From NCBI GenBank assembly GCA_003993805.1, contig RSEF01000001.1, positions 184,334,603 through 184,398,602 of the forward strand: a stretch of DNA of 64,000 bases, given 5' to 3'. The translations under genes and the position numbers were made by a program. Source of the DNA: Himantopus leucocephalus. Lineage: Eukaryota; Chordata; Aves; Charadriiformes; Recurvirostridae. Below, piece by piece: positions 1-11,512 of the stretch (its first letter is position 1; the number at the start of each line of letters is the position of its first letter). Below the pieces are notes generated by a model, which searched no databases, was not told the origin of the DNA, and saw only the letters and a program-made list of their open reading frames with translations.

Positions 1-44
1 TCTGAAAGGTCCCTTCCAACTTAACAATTCTATGATTCTATGAC
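1..44 (+). mobile_element. 3' tail of a plus-strand CR1 LINE
   Basis: The window opens with the end of a CR1 3' untranslated region: a GGTCCCTTCCAACTTA-like stretch followed by two ATTCTATG-type units, the usual end of bird CR1 copies. The rest of the element lies outside the window. It ends directly against a CR1 in the opposite orientation (next feature). Confidence 0.8.
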
Positions 45-1285
45 TGCTGGAGGTCCTTGGTCTGACCTCTGCTCACAGGAGGTCCAGCTAGAGAGAGTTG
101 CTCAGGGACGTGTCCCATTGCATTTTGAATGTCTTGATGTCCCTGTGAGACCCCACAGTCCCTCTGGGTAATGTCTTGAGTGTTTGCCTACTCTCATGAT
201 TAAAAAAAAAAAACCAAACAAAACAACCCACATCCATTCAGAGTCTCCCATTCTCCAACTTGTTTTCCATTGCCTCTGGACCAGTCACCATGTACCTCCA
301 AGAAGACTGGCTCTACCTTCTCTGTGCTCTCCCACAAGGTATGTGAAAACAGCAGTGAGGTCTCTCCTGAGCCCTCTCCTCATAAGGCTGGAAAGACCTT
401 GCAGCCTCTCGCAGCCTCTCCTTGCACACCATGTGCTCCATCCCCCTCACCAGCTTGATCATCTTTGCTGGACCCACTCAGTGTAGCAGTGTCTTCCTTG
501 TGCTGAGGAGCTGAAAACTGTACACAGCACTCAAGATACAGTCTCACAACCGCCAGCCAGAGGAGGCTTGCTTTCATGGACCTGCTGACTACACTCCTGC
601 TGATGGATCCCAGATTGCCATTATCTGTCTTTCCTGCAAGGGTGTGCTGCTGACTCACGGTCAATTTGTCCACCAGAACCTTCAGGTGCTTTTCTGTCAA
701 GACGCTGTTTATCCAGACAGCACCCAGCCTATAATATTTCATGGGGTTAATTCCCTCCCAGATGCAGGATTTTACACTTTGTCGAACTTCATGATGTTGC
801 TGTCAGCCCATTCCTCACACCTGTCCAGGTGCCTCTGAATAGCAGCCCTTCCCTCAAGCGTATCATCTGTTCCTCCCAATTTTGTATCATCTGCAAATAT
901 GCTGAAAGTGTCCTCTCACCTGTCCTCCAGTTTGTTAACAAAGTCATTGAACAAGTAATATTGCCAGTTGGCTTTTTTACTGCTGTTCACCAGTCTTTAA
1001 TACCAACAGTCCAGCCAATTTTTCTCCAGCTTTGTTGTCCACTTATCCAGTCCATATCTCATGAATTTGGCTAAAAGAATACAATGAGAGACTGTGACAG
1101 ATGTCTTGCTAAAGTGAAAGTATGTCACATCCACCATTCTCCTGTCACACACACAGCCAGTTCTCTCATCGTGGAAGGCAGTCAGGTTGGTCATGCACAA
1201 TCTGCTATAAGAGGAACTCAGTGATTAGCATGTTTCCTGTCATGATGCAAACGGCTGGTCTGAGGCTGGCTTTGTTGTAGGCTAC
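45..1285 (-). mobile_element. Decayed CR1 LINE, reverse transcriptase and 3' part
   Basis: Read on the minus strand, this follows the CR1 order: the end of the reverse transcriptase domain, then the 3' UTR (lowest coordinates). A fragment at 997-1200 still reads like the RT palm segment, but the expected 'DFSKAFDTVSH' region has become FHFSKTSVTVSH, so conserved acidic residues are lost. Stops and frameshifts break the frame throughout. The extreme 3' tail is missing, replaced by the plus-strand CR1 tail at 1-44. The match weakens past about 1220 and is lost near 1285. Small open frames on both strands here are fragments or shadows of this element, not host genes. Confidence 0.8.
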
Positions 1286-4200
1286 ATTGTGGAAAGGAGT
1301 GTTCTTGTGCACAAAGACCAGAGGGGTGAAAGGGGCCTCTGGTTCCAGATACTTTCTGTACGAGCATCATGACACAGAAGGATCACTTGTCAAGTCTCAG
1401 TCCATGGTACATATGATACAGGTCATGATAGAAGCTTACATTAATTTGAGTCTCCTGTTCCCACTCAAGGATCTTCAGTAGTGATTAGCCAACCCTATGA
1501 AAGATTGGTGCTCCTACCCTAAATCAGGTGGTGTACTTTGCCTTTCCCACACCCCCCCCCCCCTTACACAGTTGTGAGATTNCCCCCCCAGTTACACAGT
1601 TGTGAGATTCATCTCACCTTACTTTACCTTGTTACCTAGATTACCTTTTTAGTTACTGAAAAGAAGTAGGTTTTTCTAGAATATGATTCAACTAATTTAT
1701 TACAAACAGCTACCTGGTAGTGAAATGAGATCATACTCTAAAAATACTAGTTCTTTTTACTGATTATAAGGAACTCTGTCTTAGTTGTAGATTTAGTCAG
1801 AATCTCACAGAGAAACATTTCTTTTGAATTTCCCCAGGATATTCCTATTAAAATTCAGTTGTTATGAATTAGATAGGAAAAAGTATAAATCTAGATTTTC
1901 CTCACTTGTAAAATATTCCAATCCAGAGGTCCCTGAAGTTGATTATGGTACATTGTGTCTCACACTAATATATGATTGAGTTTCCTTCTGGTGCTATTAG
2001 ATGTGTTCTATTTGCAACATCTGAACAATCTGTTTCCTTTTGCTGTTGCTAGCCATTGTTTTGGTATTTTGGAAACATGTCAGTTTTTTAAGGGATCCAA
2101 TCTCGCCTGAGTCAAAAATAATGGAGTTTTGCTATTGCCTTCGATAAATGCAGAATCAGGTCTTCCATCTTCTTACTCTAATGTGATTCTAATTATGTTA
2201 CACTTTTGTCCTCCTGTGCTTTCCCTTGCAATGTTAAGCTTAATTTGTTAATTACCCAACATTTGCAAATTACAAAACAAATCTGGAAATCATTTTATTT
2301 CCTTTGCTGCTTGCTCTGTGTCCTCCCTCTTAAACAAATAGAGTGATAAGCATATGACTAGTTTTTGCTAAGCTTTGTGTCCTTTATTAAAGGCTGGTGT
2401 ATAATAGTCCCCCTAGTCTTGTCTAGCTCTGCCCTGATTCAGAAAGATACTAGGGTTACAACTATCCGCAGTGGTGTTAGGAATAATACTGAATTTAATG
2501 AGACTGCTTTCAGAAGGCTTTTCAGGGGCTGCTTTCAGAATAATCTATTACAAGGATAAAAGCATTTATGAAATACTGTAAATACTGGAATAGCCATTTA
2601 CCTAATGCAAAAATGTACATCTAAAAAAGTAAGTTTTGAATAATGAAAGTGATTTAAATGCAGAATTCCATCCTTTGCGTGCATTTCTTGAAATATTGCT
2701 GAGCACCACATTTCTACTGAGGAAGGAACTACTGTGAATCTGAGATTAGCTGCAGAGAATATCTTTTGAAAGATTATTCAAAGTCCTATACTGAAAAAGC
2801 CGACCAAACTGTTTTTTGCAAGGAATCAAAGTCTCTTCACAGGTTTTCTCTACCTCTGCTCTATTCATGGTATTCTTCTTGATACTGTCAACAAGAATGT
2901 CAGTTGTAATGCAGATATCTGTCCAACAGGAAGTGAACTGAGACCATAGGATCAATTTTCACAAGCAATTGAATAGCCATCAGTCAGTAATGATGTCTCG
3001 TTTGGACATATTAATGAACTGGATCACATACAAACTAATGGTCTGTCAGAAGTTGAAAGGTCGTAGTCCTTTTATCAGTCTTTATACCCTTTAGTGCTCT
3101 GAAGTGTTTTATTTAATTTTCCTTCTGTTTTTTCTCTCAACTTACTATTTTTATAATATTCCTTTTTAACTGTCTTCTAAGCCTTGTCCTAAAGTCTTAT
3201 TTTTCACATGATATTTCTTATGTCATGTCTATATCGTATCAGGCACATTTAGGTCCTCAAATTTGACTGGATCTCTTAGGCATTAAACTAATAAAACTAA
3301 TAGTAGATAATGACTTCATCTCCAGGCAAAATTAGATCTGAAAAATGGAAGTAGCTTCTCCCCAATCATCAGAATGATTCTTTAACTGCTCATAGCCTCT
3401 GGATGCACCATCCTGGTTGTTCAGATCTCAGATCACATTTGGAAGATTTCCAGGTTCAGAGCCTTACTCCTGTAACAGGAGTTCCCTGGATGGTCCAAGA
3501 ATCCTTACTTAACTGCGATGCTGAAGAGTATGACTTCAGCCAAGGATTTTGGGCTCCTTCTTCCAAGAACAAAGAGCTGTGAGGATCTGGCAGCCCTTCA
3601 GCCACAAGTCTGGGACTCGAGGAATCCTGCTGTGGGGCCTTCCATCTGATGGCATCTGTCTGCAGCCTTGCAGCTCAAGTCTCTGCCCATCACCTGGTAT
3701 CTCCTGGCTGCAGAGCATGTTCATAGCGTGCATTTGCTGATCACTTATACTCCGTGAACAAGAATCCCATTTACATTTCTGGTAGTATTATTAGGACGCT
3801 AACTTCTGACTATATTCTGGTCTGCTCCATTAGCTCTAGCATGAATTTTAGGATTCTTAAACTTTAATTTTTCAAGTTTGATGGTATATATAGATTTGCA
3901 ATATTTCGATGTCTTTCTTCTGTCCTTTCAAGGCAACTTCTACAGTCATTATTAGAAGGAAAAGTTGCATTATCATTCCCTTTTGTGATTTCTTGTTATT
4001 GACTACATGACTTATTGTGAGCATCATAGTTTCAAAGATGAGTCTCTGATTTGGGCTGTAGCTGTTCATGTAACAAAAGTGCTTGCAGTCAGATATGTAC
4101 ACAAGGTCTATAGGTTGCAAATTCAATTTTGAGCCAAAGCCACCAAATTTGTAATCCTAAAGTCTCATCAAACATGCATTGTTTCTCTCCATTCAGCCTT

Positions 4201-5759
4201 ATCCCATGTCTTTCTCACCTGCAATATAAACTTGATGTAATCTCTTGGTCATTCCCTTCTTCTTCCCCCTTCTCTCACTCCTAAGTCTACCTAGAGCTTC
4301 CAGAAATAGTTACTGTAAATGTTCCACCTTCCTTTGAATTTAGCTGTGCTGTGGTAAATGCAGGCGTATATAGTAATTTTCAGCTGCCTTCTTTTCAAGT
4401 TTAATTCATATTCTGAACATGCATCAACTAACTCTTGAGTTTGCCACTAAAATAAGGATTAAGTATTCATTTGGCATGCTTATCATACGCTGGCTACTGC
4501 TATGCCAGGGGAACCAGCTGGACTGTGGAATAAAAATCTCATATTGGATTTTCCCAAGGACTTTTTCTTTAAAGAAACAAACAGAAATAATCAGAAAAAT
4601 AATAATAATAACAATACAGATTTTAACAGCATGAGCTGGAAAATGTGTTTGTCCTTGCTGCTGGAATCACCTATCCTTACATTTAAACCTACTATTTTTG
4701 AAGATATATGATCTATTCTGACATGAAATTCCTAAGACCTGCAGCAGTTTGAGTTGTTCCCATTAGTACATGAAACACTGAGTAAAAGTCTCAGTGTTAT
4801 ACAGCAGGTGCATCTTAACTGTAGTTCGTTGTATTTCATGCCTTTTAAAAAAATCCTCCAATTCACAACACTATGAAAAAAAACCCCAACAACTAAACAA
4901 ACAAAAAAAAGCCACCCCAGAACACCCCCAAAAGCCCCAGCTATTAGAAGAGGACACTCCAATTTCTTTACTTATGGAAGCTTTCCAATAGTTAAAACTG
5001 TCTTCTTTTTATGCCTCTGAGCTACAGTTTGTACAAGTCTGTCCTACTAAGATATAATTAGAAGTCTAGGATAATTCTAATGCTGTTTTACAACTGATGA
5101 AATCTGCTTCGGCTCTGCCTACCACCTGATTACCATGGAAACCATTGCTGGCCAACAGAGTAATTCTGATCAAAAGGAATTATTATTAATCTTCCCAGTC
5201 AAGGGTGGATGGAGATTTGGACAGCTTATGTTTAAGTTTCTGGTACGGGCTGAAAGGCTCAGTAAGGGTAAATATTAATTCTTAGTGTGTTAGAGAGCAA
5301 GAGTGTTTTGTTATGAGACAAGTACAACTGACTGTCCAAAAATCAGGTATTAGCAGATTGCAATATCAACTGTGCAGCATCCAGGAATTGGACATAAATA
5401 AAGGTAGTTTTCTGGATGGTAAGGAGCTACAAGAAAAGCTGACATGAGAAAATTAACTGTCTGTTTCAAGCATAGTCAAATGCTAGTTTAAAACCTGGTG
5501 CTGGAAGGAAAAAGTAGTGAGAATGTTGTATGCAGGTTAGTGTTTAAACAGGTAAATATCTATTTTGCCAAAATATAGTCAGTTAGAAAAGGTGATTTTG
5601 TATTTATCTTTCTTAATTCTTTGATATTTTATATCATAAACAATAGCCATGATTTATAATAAACATTGGAATTAAATATTTTACAGCAGTTTGAAAGGAA
5701 GTCGTAGAAGCCTATATCAAACTTCCGCTGTTCAAACAAAGAGCATTTCTTGTTTATAG
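1286..5759. other. Noncoding sequence, no gene seen
   Basis: AT-rich unique sequence. Only short open frames occur, none with protein-like composition plus splice sites. It contains a small inverted repeat (arms ACCAGAGG at 1317-1324 and CCTCTGGT at 1336-1343) and a poly-C/N contig join near 1552-1610, described separately. Confidence 0.5.
1552..1610. repeat. Poly-C and 18-bp direct repeat flanking a single N
   Basis: Twelve Cs (1552-1563) are followed by TTACACAGTTGTGAGATT (1564-1581), one N (1582), seven Cs (1583-1589), and the same 18 bases again (1592-1609). The simplest reading is two contig ends that overlap but were not merged at a C homopolymer. Confidence 0.7.
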
Positions 5760-6090
5760 TAAAACTGTCATGGCAGAAGAGATGCCACCATTTTCCAGGA
5801 ATTCCCTGTGTCTTGAAACAGGTGCAAATCGATCAGCATTTGGTGTTCCTGGACTTGAGAAGTTTTTCAGTTCACAAGTTGATGTTTATACCAGACATCA
5901 ATGCCATCAAAATAATGATACATGTACATTAAAACTGAACAATTCCAATTTTCCCATAGTTCATATTCCAGAAACACTGAAAAGAAAGGATCCAAAAAGC
6001 CAGCAAACTTCAGAAAGTGGGAGTGAGGAAACAATGTATGAGGAATCTATATGGAAAATAACTGTAATAACTTTGTTCTGCTTTATGTAG
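5760..6090 (+). CDS. Candidate terminal exon or small ORF, unknown product
   Basis: An ATG at 5770 (G at -3 and G at +4, a favourable start context) opens a 106-codon frame ending in TAG at 6088-6090. The product begins MAEEMPPFSRNSLCLETG and is hydrophilic, with a Ser/Glu/Lys-rich stretch (KRKDPKSQQTSESGSEE) before a short hydrophobic end. Ten bases upstream, at 5758-5759, lies an AG preceded by a T-rich tract (TTTCTTGTTTATAG), a plausible splice acceptor. An AATAAA at 6091-6096 directly follows the stop. Possible internal donors (GTGAGG near 6014, GTATGAG near 6031) would allow it to be an internal exon instead. I do not recognise the protein. Composition and codon choice look coding-like, but a chance frame in AT-rich DNA is possible. 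Confidence 0.35.
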
Positions 6091-7772
6091 AATAAAAAGG
6101 TATTTTTACCTTTTTATCAGGAAATAACTGGTATTTTACCTCTTTCCTCTCTCCTTTAATGGACTAAAGACAATTAGGCACTTGGTTCCCACTGAACTCA
6201 GTTACAATCAAATGCATCGATAATTAGCAATTCGTTCTCTCAGTCAAGGTATTCTTCCAGGCTGTTTCTGTAGATGATAGAGATAGGTACCTTCAGAGAA
6301 TGAGTTAACTCCATCTTAAAATGGTGTTATTTACCTAAATTTCAAAGTGGCTTTTTATTTCTTGTAACTATAAAGGCAGCATGGATGATATGTTCAACTT
6401 GCTTTTAGAAGACTAACTTAGATGAATGAATCTTTCACTTGAGGATCTTCACAATTGACTGAGAGACTTGGTGGTTAACCACTTTTTCCCTTTGTCTGAA
6501 ATTGCCTGATGACTTTTAAAAAAGCACAGGCTACACTGGTTTTAAGTATTCAACTGCTTATAGTTTCCTCTGTAGAACAGATTGGAAGATTAATATCCGG
6601 CTGGGATGGAAATCTGTTTGATACGACAGGGAATGGATCATTGCTCATATAGCAACATGCTAAAGCCATACTAACAGGAGGGTTGGTTTTGGGTTTGCTT
6701 TTTGCTTTTTGTGAGTATGTGCACACCTGGATTAATATTGACTTTATAAACATAAAACTGGATTTTGTATAAATAAAAAATAAAGAAGGAAACATTTTGC
6801 CTAGTCTGATGATTTGGAAGATGAGAGGAAGTACTGATACGTTGGAAGCCAAAAACACGGAGAGACTCTGGAACTCATCGTTGTACTTTATGATATCAGA
6901 CTCTCCGTCTCCCAATGGGAAATAAAACAGGACTTCTTTCTTATTGTCTTCACCCTTGGTGGCCAATTAAGAGCCTTTTTGGTTCCAGCTGAAGATTTGG
7001 CAGGTCTACTCTTTTGGCCACAATGTGATGAAGAGTGTAATGAAAGTTAAAGTTAAATTAGAGTTCAGCACCTGTGGCTGGCTTGGCTCTGTGTTCACAT
7101 TTGACGCTAAGCCAAGACAGAGCCAGAGTGAGAATCTTCTAATGTTGTTTCTTGGCAGTCAAAGTCACCTTAAATGTTAGTTAATACATTTATCTATTCT
7201 CATTTATATGGTTAGTTTCAACGTTTGACTTCCATGTTGCTCAAAGGAACAAACAAGGACCTTGGCATGTTTCTATTTTCACAGGTTTGACTGAAGGAGT
7301 TATGCAGATTGAAGAGAAATTTACTTTCTAAAGGGCAAAGATGAACCCACAGCAGTTATTGAATTTTATTTTGAGGCACACTTGTTTTCTTAAAATGTTT
7401 TTTTGATCTTCTATTTGAATGGGAAATGATTTTTCTATTCTGTGAAGTCTTTCAAGATTTTTTTTAAGTTTTGTGGTCTGCAGTTAATAAAAATAAGACT
7501 TCTGAAACTCTTTTTAGGCATTTTAGGCAAAGAAGAAAGCGAGGCCTATTTACCTCAGAATAGCCATTTTTCCAAGGACTACTATACTTTCAGAGAATGG
7601 GTAATACCTGTTTTTCAAAATTGCCGTGAATAAGGCCAAGCAGACACTGGGAGCTGGCTCTCTAGAATAAGGGAAACAAATCCATTTATTGACTCTTTTG
7701 GATTGGGTTTCTCTCAATCTCATTGTGGTTGTCCCTATTTGAACTTTTTATTAAATAGGCACTGGAACAGGC
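6091..7772. other. Noncoding sequence with one ambiguous minus-strand frame
   Basis: No recognised gene. On the minus strand a frame entering near 6966 reads VLFYFPLGDGESDIIKYND and continues for about 60 protein-like codons before turning low-complexity. It lacks a convincing acceptor or donor, so I do not call it. Confidence 0.4.
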
Positions 7773-8060
7773 TCTTTACTCTTTATCAGGGGTGAGTACT
7801 CTAAATCCTTCATTTTATATAAATCAATATGCCAAAAAAATGAAGTAGGTACACTTAGAGAGCAAAAAGGAATGACATTTATCTTACAGGCAGCATCTAT
7901 GTCTGAGCTACCTATNATCTTTATTCTTTATCAGGGGTGAGTACTCTAAATCCTTCATTTTATGTAAATCAATATGCCAAAAAAATGAAGTAGGTGCACT
8001 TAGAGAGCAAAAAGGGATGACATTTATCTTACAGGCAGCATCTATGTCTGAGCTACCTAT
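7773..8060. repeat. 143-bp direct duplication around a single N
   Basis: Bases 7773-7915 and 7918-8060 are near-identical copies (I see about four substitutions), separated by N at 7916 and one base. Both start TCTTTA(C/T)TCTTTATCAGG and end GAGCTACCTAT. The N at the joint favours two unmerged contig ends, or two haplotypes placed in tandem, over a true duplication. Confidence 0.85.
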
Positions 8061-9013
8061 CTAGACTCTGATTACAAGCTACGGAAGAAAAAGGCAGTTC
8101 TAAGCATAATTTGTCTTATCCTAAAGCAGATATCTAAGAGATCAAATACACTTCATGCTAACAGCATCTGTTTCTCGCCATTGATTATGAAGGAGACTAG
8201 ACTGATTAGCTCTGTTGCCTACATTGTAGTTTTGTTTCAAGTAGATAAGATTAATTGTACCCATGTTGTCTCTATGGTCTAATGTTTTGATTATTCATCT
8301 GGAAACAGATGAAGAGACTTAGCCCCCTCAGAAAGACTGTAGTGGGACCACAAAATGATGCTGATACTTTACAGAAAGATTAGATTAGCAGTAGAAAATG
8401 ACTGGGGTACCCAAGTATACTAACTTGAGCAAGGTGTGGTACTGAAGGCAAGAGTTCAGACTACACATTTAGGAAAACACAGTACCTTTAATTTTCTCTT
8501 AGTGAAACACATGTAATTCTTGAAAAAGTTTCTAAAGCTAAAACTATGCCATTTAATTGCTTACTTTCTTAACTATTACTGTTTTTTATCAAATTTGTGC
8601 ATATACAAGGCCTATTAAAAATAGTTAGTTCATTTTTTTGCTCTTTCCATACCTCTATTGCTTTCAATTTTAAGGATGATTACATTACAGAAATGGTACG
8701 TGAGCACCAATAGAGTTATACAATACTGTCCTTTGACAGTATCAAAATAAACCACTGATATTAATGGAATACATGCATATAAGTATTTATGAATATATAT
8801 ATTCAACCAAACCACATAATACGTAGGTAAATGTATACTTATGTAAGCATATTTATATGTTTGCATATCTGTTATCTTTCCTTCTTAGAAATGGGACCAT
8901 ACTAGTCAAGACAAATGTTCTCATATCACACTAGAAAGATTAAAAGTTACGTGCTTATTTTTCATGATTATATAATTTTAATCTTCATCTTAGTCTCTTT
9001 CTAAATGTGTCTC

Positions 9014-9031
9014 TACCAATATATATTGGTA
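9014..9031. repeat. 18-bp perfect palindrome
   Basis: TACCAATATATATTGGTA equals its own reverse complement. In AT-rich DNA this may be chance; no flanking context suggests a function. Confidence 0.6.
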
Positions 9032-9693
9032 AGTTGTTTATTTTATTTCTATTTGATTTTTGGGGGTTGTTGGTTTTGGTTGTTTATTGGAGGTTTTGGC
9101 AGGGGATTTTGTATTATGGTTTTTAATCCATTGATTTCTAGGTTACTGCTAGGGAATGATACGTAGTATCTGTTGCATCTACTACTTCAAGGCATTTTTC
9201 TTAGGAAAATAAATATCTAACTGGAGGAAACAAAGGCACTATAAACTTATTTAAATAGGAAATCTGGGGCACTATAATGTAAGTCATGCCTAAAATGTGT
9301 GTTGAGGCACAGTTCTGCTTTCATTCATATGCAAATATTAAGTATTTCAAAGGGACGGAATCATAGGTGGTTTATTACCTATTAAGATTTATCTGTCCTA
9401 TTATAGCTACAATCCAGAGGGTGGAATGCTACAGAGAAGATCTATTAACATAGCTGACTAAAAAAAGAAATAAATTTAGAACTGAAGCTTTAGATAATGG
9501 GTCACTGCCACGTTTTCAAGACTGTAGTTCGATCTGCAACACCGTACCTCTATTACAGCTTCTGCTGAAGAAATACTGCAGGGAAATTTTGCCTCTAGAA
9601 AAAGGAAGTGCAATTCTTGCTATTCAGGAGTAGAGAGCTGAGACCAGGTTGTGCTTTAGAAAATCATAGCTGTCATTTTTTCTACCCTTGTAC

Positions 9694-9941
9694 CTAAAGG
9701 AAAATAAACTATGCCAGTTGCGGATATCATTGCTTCATTCTGCACTAATTCAGCTGGGCTAGCCATTTCAGGGTGACAGCAGAGTAAAAGCCCTGACTGT
9801 GTCTCCATCCACTCATTCCCATCTCCCCCAAATTTTAAGAAAAAGTTGCAGCCCATAGAGATAGCTCTTATAAATGGCTTTGGGTTCATTTTACCCTTTT
9901 CTGGCCTGCATGCTAATGCAGATAATAGCACATAGCAGTCT
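9694..9941 (-). CDS. Low-confidence candidate internal exon
   Basis: On the minus strand an acceptor-like ATTCATCTTTTGAATCTGCAG ends just before 9941, and CCTTTAG is followed by GTACAAG at the other end. The 248 nt between are open in one frame (1 nt, 82 codons, 1 nt) and read DCYVLLSALACRPEKGK at the start and AELVQNEAMISATGIVYF near the end. The frame stays open past the donor for a few codons to a stop. No family recognised. The donor is mediocre and the stretch could be open by chance. Confidence 0.18.
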
Positions 9942-10278
9942 CTGCAGATTCAAAAGATGAATACAGATCATTCCACGAATACAGTCAAGGGGTACCTGTG
10001 CTGAGCTTATGCTTAGTTAAATAAATTTGGTGTACGTGCTAGGTACAATCAGCATTCTACAGATAATTTTTCTGTGGACACGTGCTATCCCCTGTGAAAT
10101 TTGTGTTGACTGAGGAAATGCACCTTATGAAACACCAGGAATTTACTGATTGTTTTATCAAAATTTGAACTGTATGTTCAAAATAAAACTAAAGTTATTA
10201 TTAGACAGTTTTATTAAAATACTGCTAATTCCCAGTAATAAAACAGTAAGCAAGATGCATACAAACTTTCTTATATAG

Positions 10279-11512
10279 AACCATAGAATCATAGAATGGT
10301 ATAGGTTGGAAAAGACCTTTAAGATCATTGAGTCCAACCATTAACCTAGCATTGCCAAGTCCATCACTAAACCATGTCCCTAAGTGCCACATCTACACGT
10401 CTTTTAAATACCTCCAGTGATGGTGAGTCAACTACTTCCTGGGCAGGCTGTTCTAATGCTTGACCACCCTTTCAGTAAAGAAGTTTTTCCTAATATCCAA
10501 TCTAAACCTACCCTGGCGTAACTCGAAGCCATTTCCTCTTGTCCTATCACTTGTTACCTGGGAGAAGAGATCAACCCCCACCTCTCTACAACCTCCTCTC
10601 GGGTAGTTGTAGAGAGTGATAAAGTCTCACCTGAGCCTCCTTTTCTCCAGGCTAAACAACACCTGTTCCCTCAGCCTCTACTCATAAGATTTGTGCTCTA
10701 GACCTTTCACAAGCTTTGTTGCCATTCCCTGGACACGCTCCAGAACCTCAATGTCTTTCTTGTAGTGAGGGGCCCAAAACTGAACACAGTACTTGAGGTG
10801 CAGCCTCACCAGTGCCGAGTACAGGGGAACAATCATTTCCCTAATCCTGCTCACCACACTCTTTCTGATACAGGCCAGGATACTGTTGGCCTTCTTGGCC
10901 ACTTGGCACACTGCTGGCTCATATTCAACTGGTTGTCCACCAACACCCCCAGGTACTCTCCTGCCGGGCAGCTTTCCAGCCACTCTTCCCCAAGCCTGCA
11001 CTGTTGCACAGGATTGTTCTGACCCAAGTGCAGGACCCAGCACTTGGCCTTGTTGAACTTCATGTCATTGGCCTTGGTCCATTGATCCAGCCTGTCCAGG
11101 TCCCACTGTAGACCCTTCCTTGCCTCAAGCAGATCAACACTTCTGCCCAACTTGGTGTTATCTGCAAACTTACTGAGGGTGCACTCGATCCCCTTGTCCA
11201 GGTCATTGATAAAGATATTAAACAGAACTGGCCCCAATACTGAGCCCTGGGAAACGCCACTTGTCACCAGCTGCTAGCTGGATTTAACTCCAGTCACCAC
11301 AATGCTTTCGGCCCAGCCATCTAGCCATTTTTTTACCCAGTGAAGCATACACCTATCCAAGCCACGAGCAGCCATTTTCTCCAGGAGAATGCTGTGGGAG
11401 ATGGTGTCAAAGGCCTTACTAAAGTTTAGGTAGGCAACATCCTCAGCCTTTCCCTCATCCACTAAGCGGGTCACATTGTCATAGAAGGAGATCAGGTTAG
11501 TCAAGCATAACC
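10279..11512 (-). mobile_element. 5'-truncated CR1 LINE with RT remnant
   Basis: The 3' tail (minus strand) is at 10279-10300, with two CATAGAAT-type units as seen on the plus strand. Going up in coordinates come the 3' UTR and then the C-terminal half of the reverse transcriptase. Minus-strand frames at 10851-11267 and 11274-11504 preserve [20 protein letters not shown], but the catalytic FADD box reads FADNTKL and the palm motif reads LNFSKAFDT, so two catalytic aspartates are replaced by Asn. A stop (around 11276) separates the two frames. The element is truncated at about 11512. It is a dead copy; plus-strand open frames over it are shadows. Confidence 0.92.

Larger units (their letters stand above)
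8061..10278. other. Noncoding sequence, mostly featureless
   Basis: AT-rich unique sequence. It contains a perfect 18-bp palindrome at 9014-9031 and one low-confidence minus-strand exon candidate at 9694-9941; I see nothing else supportable. Confidence 0.5.

Noticed and set aside
184..1074. Several open frames on both strands at 184-1074
   Set aside because: All lie in the minus-strand CR1 remnant; plus-strand ones are antisense shadows.
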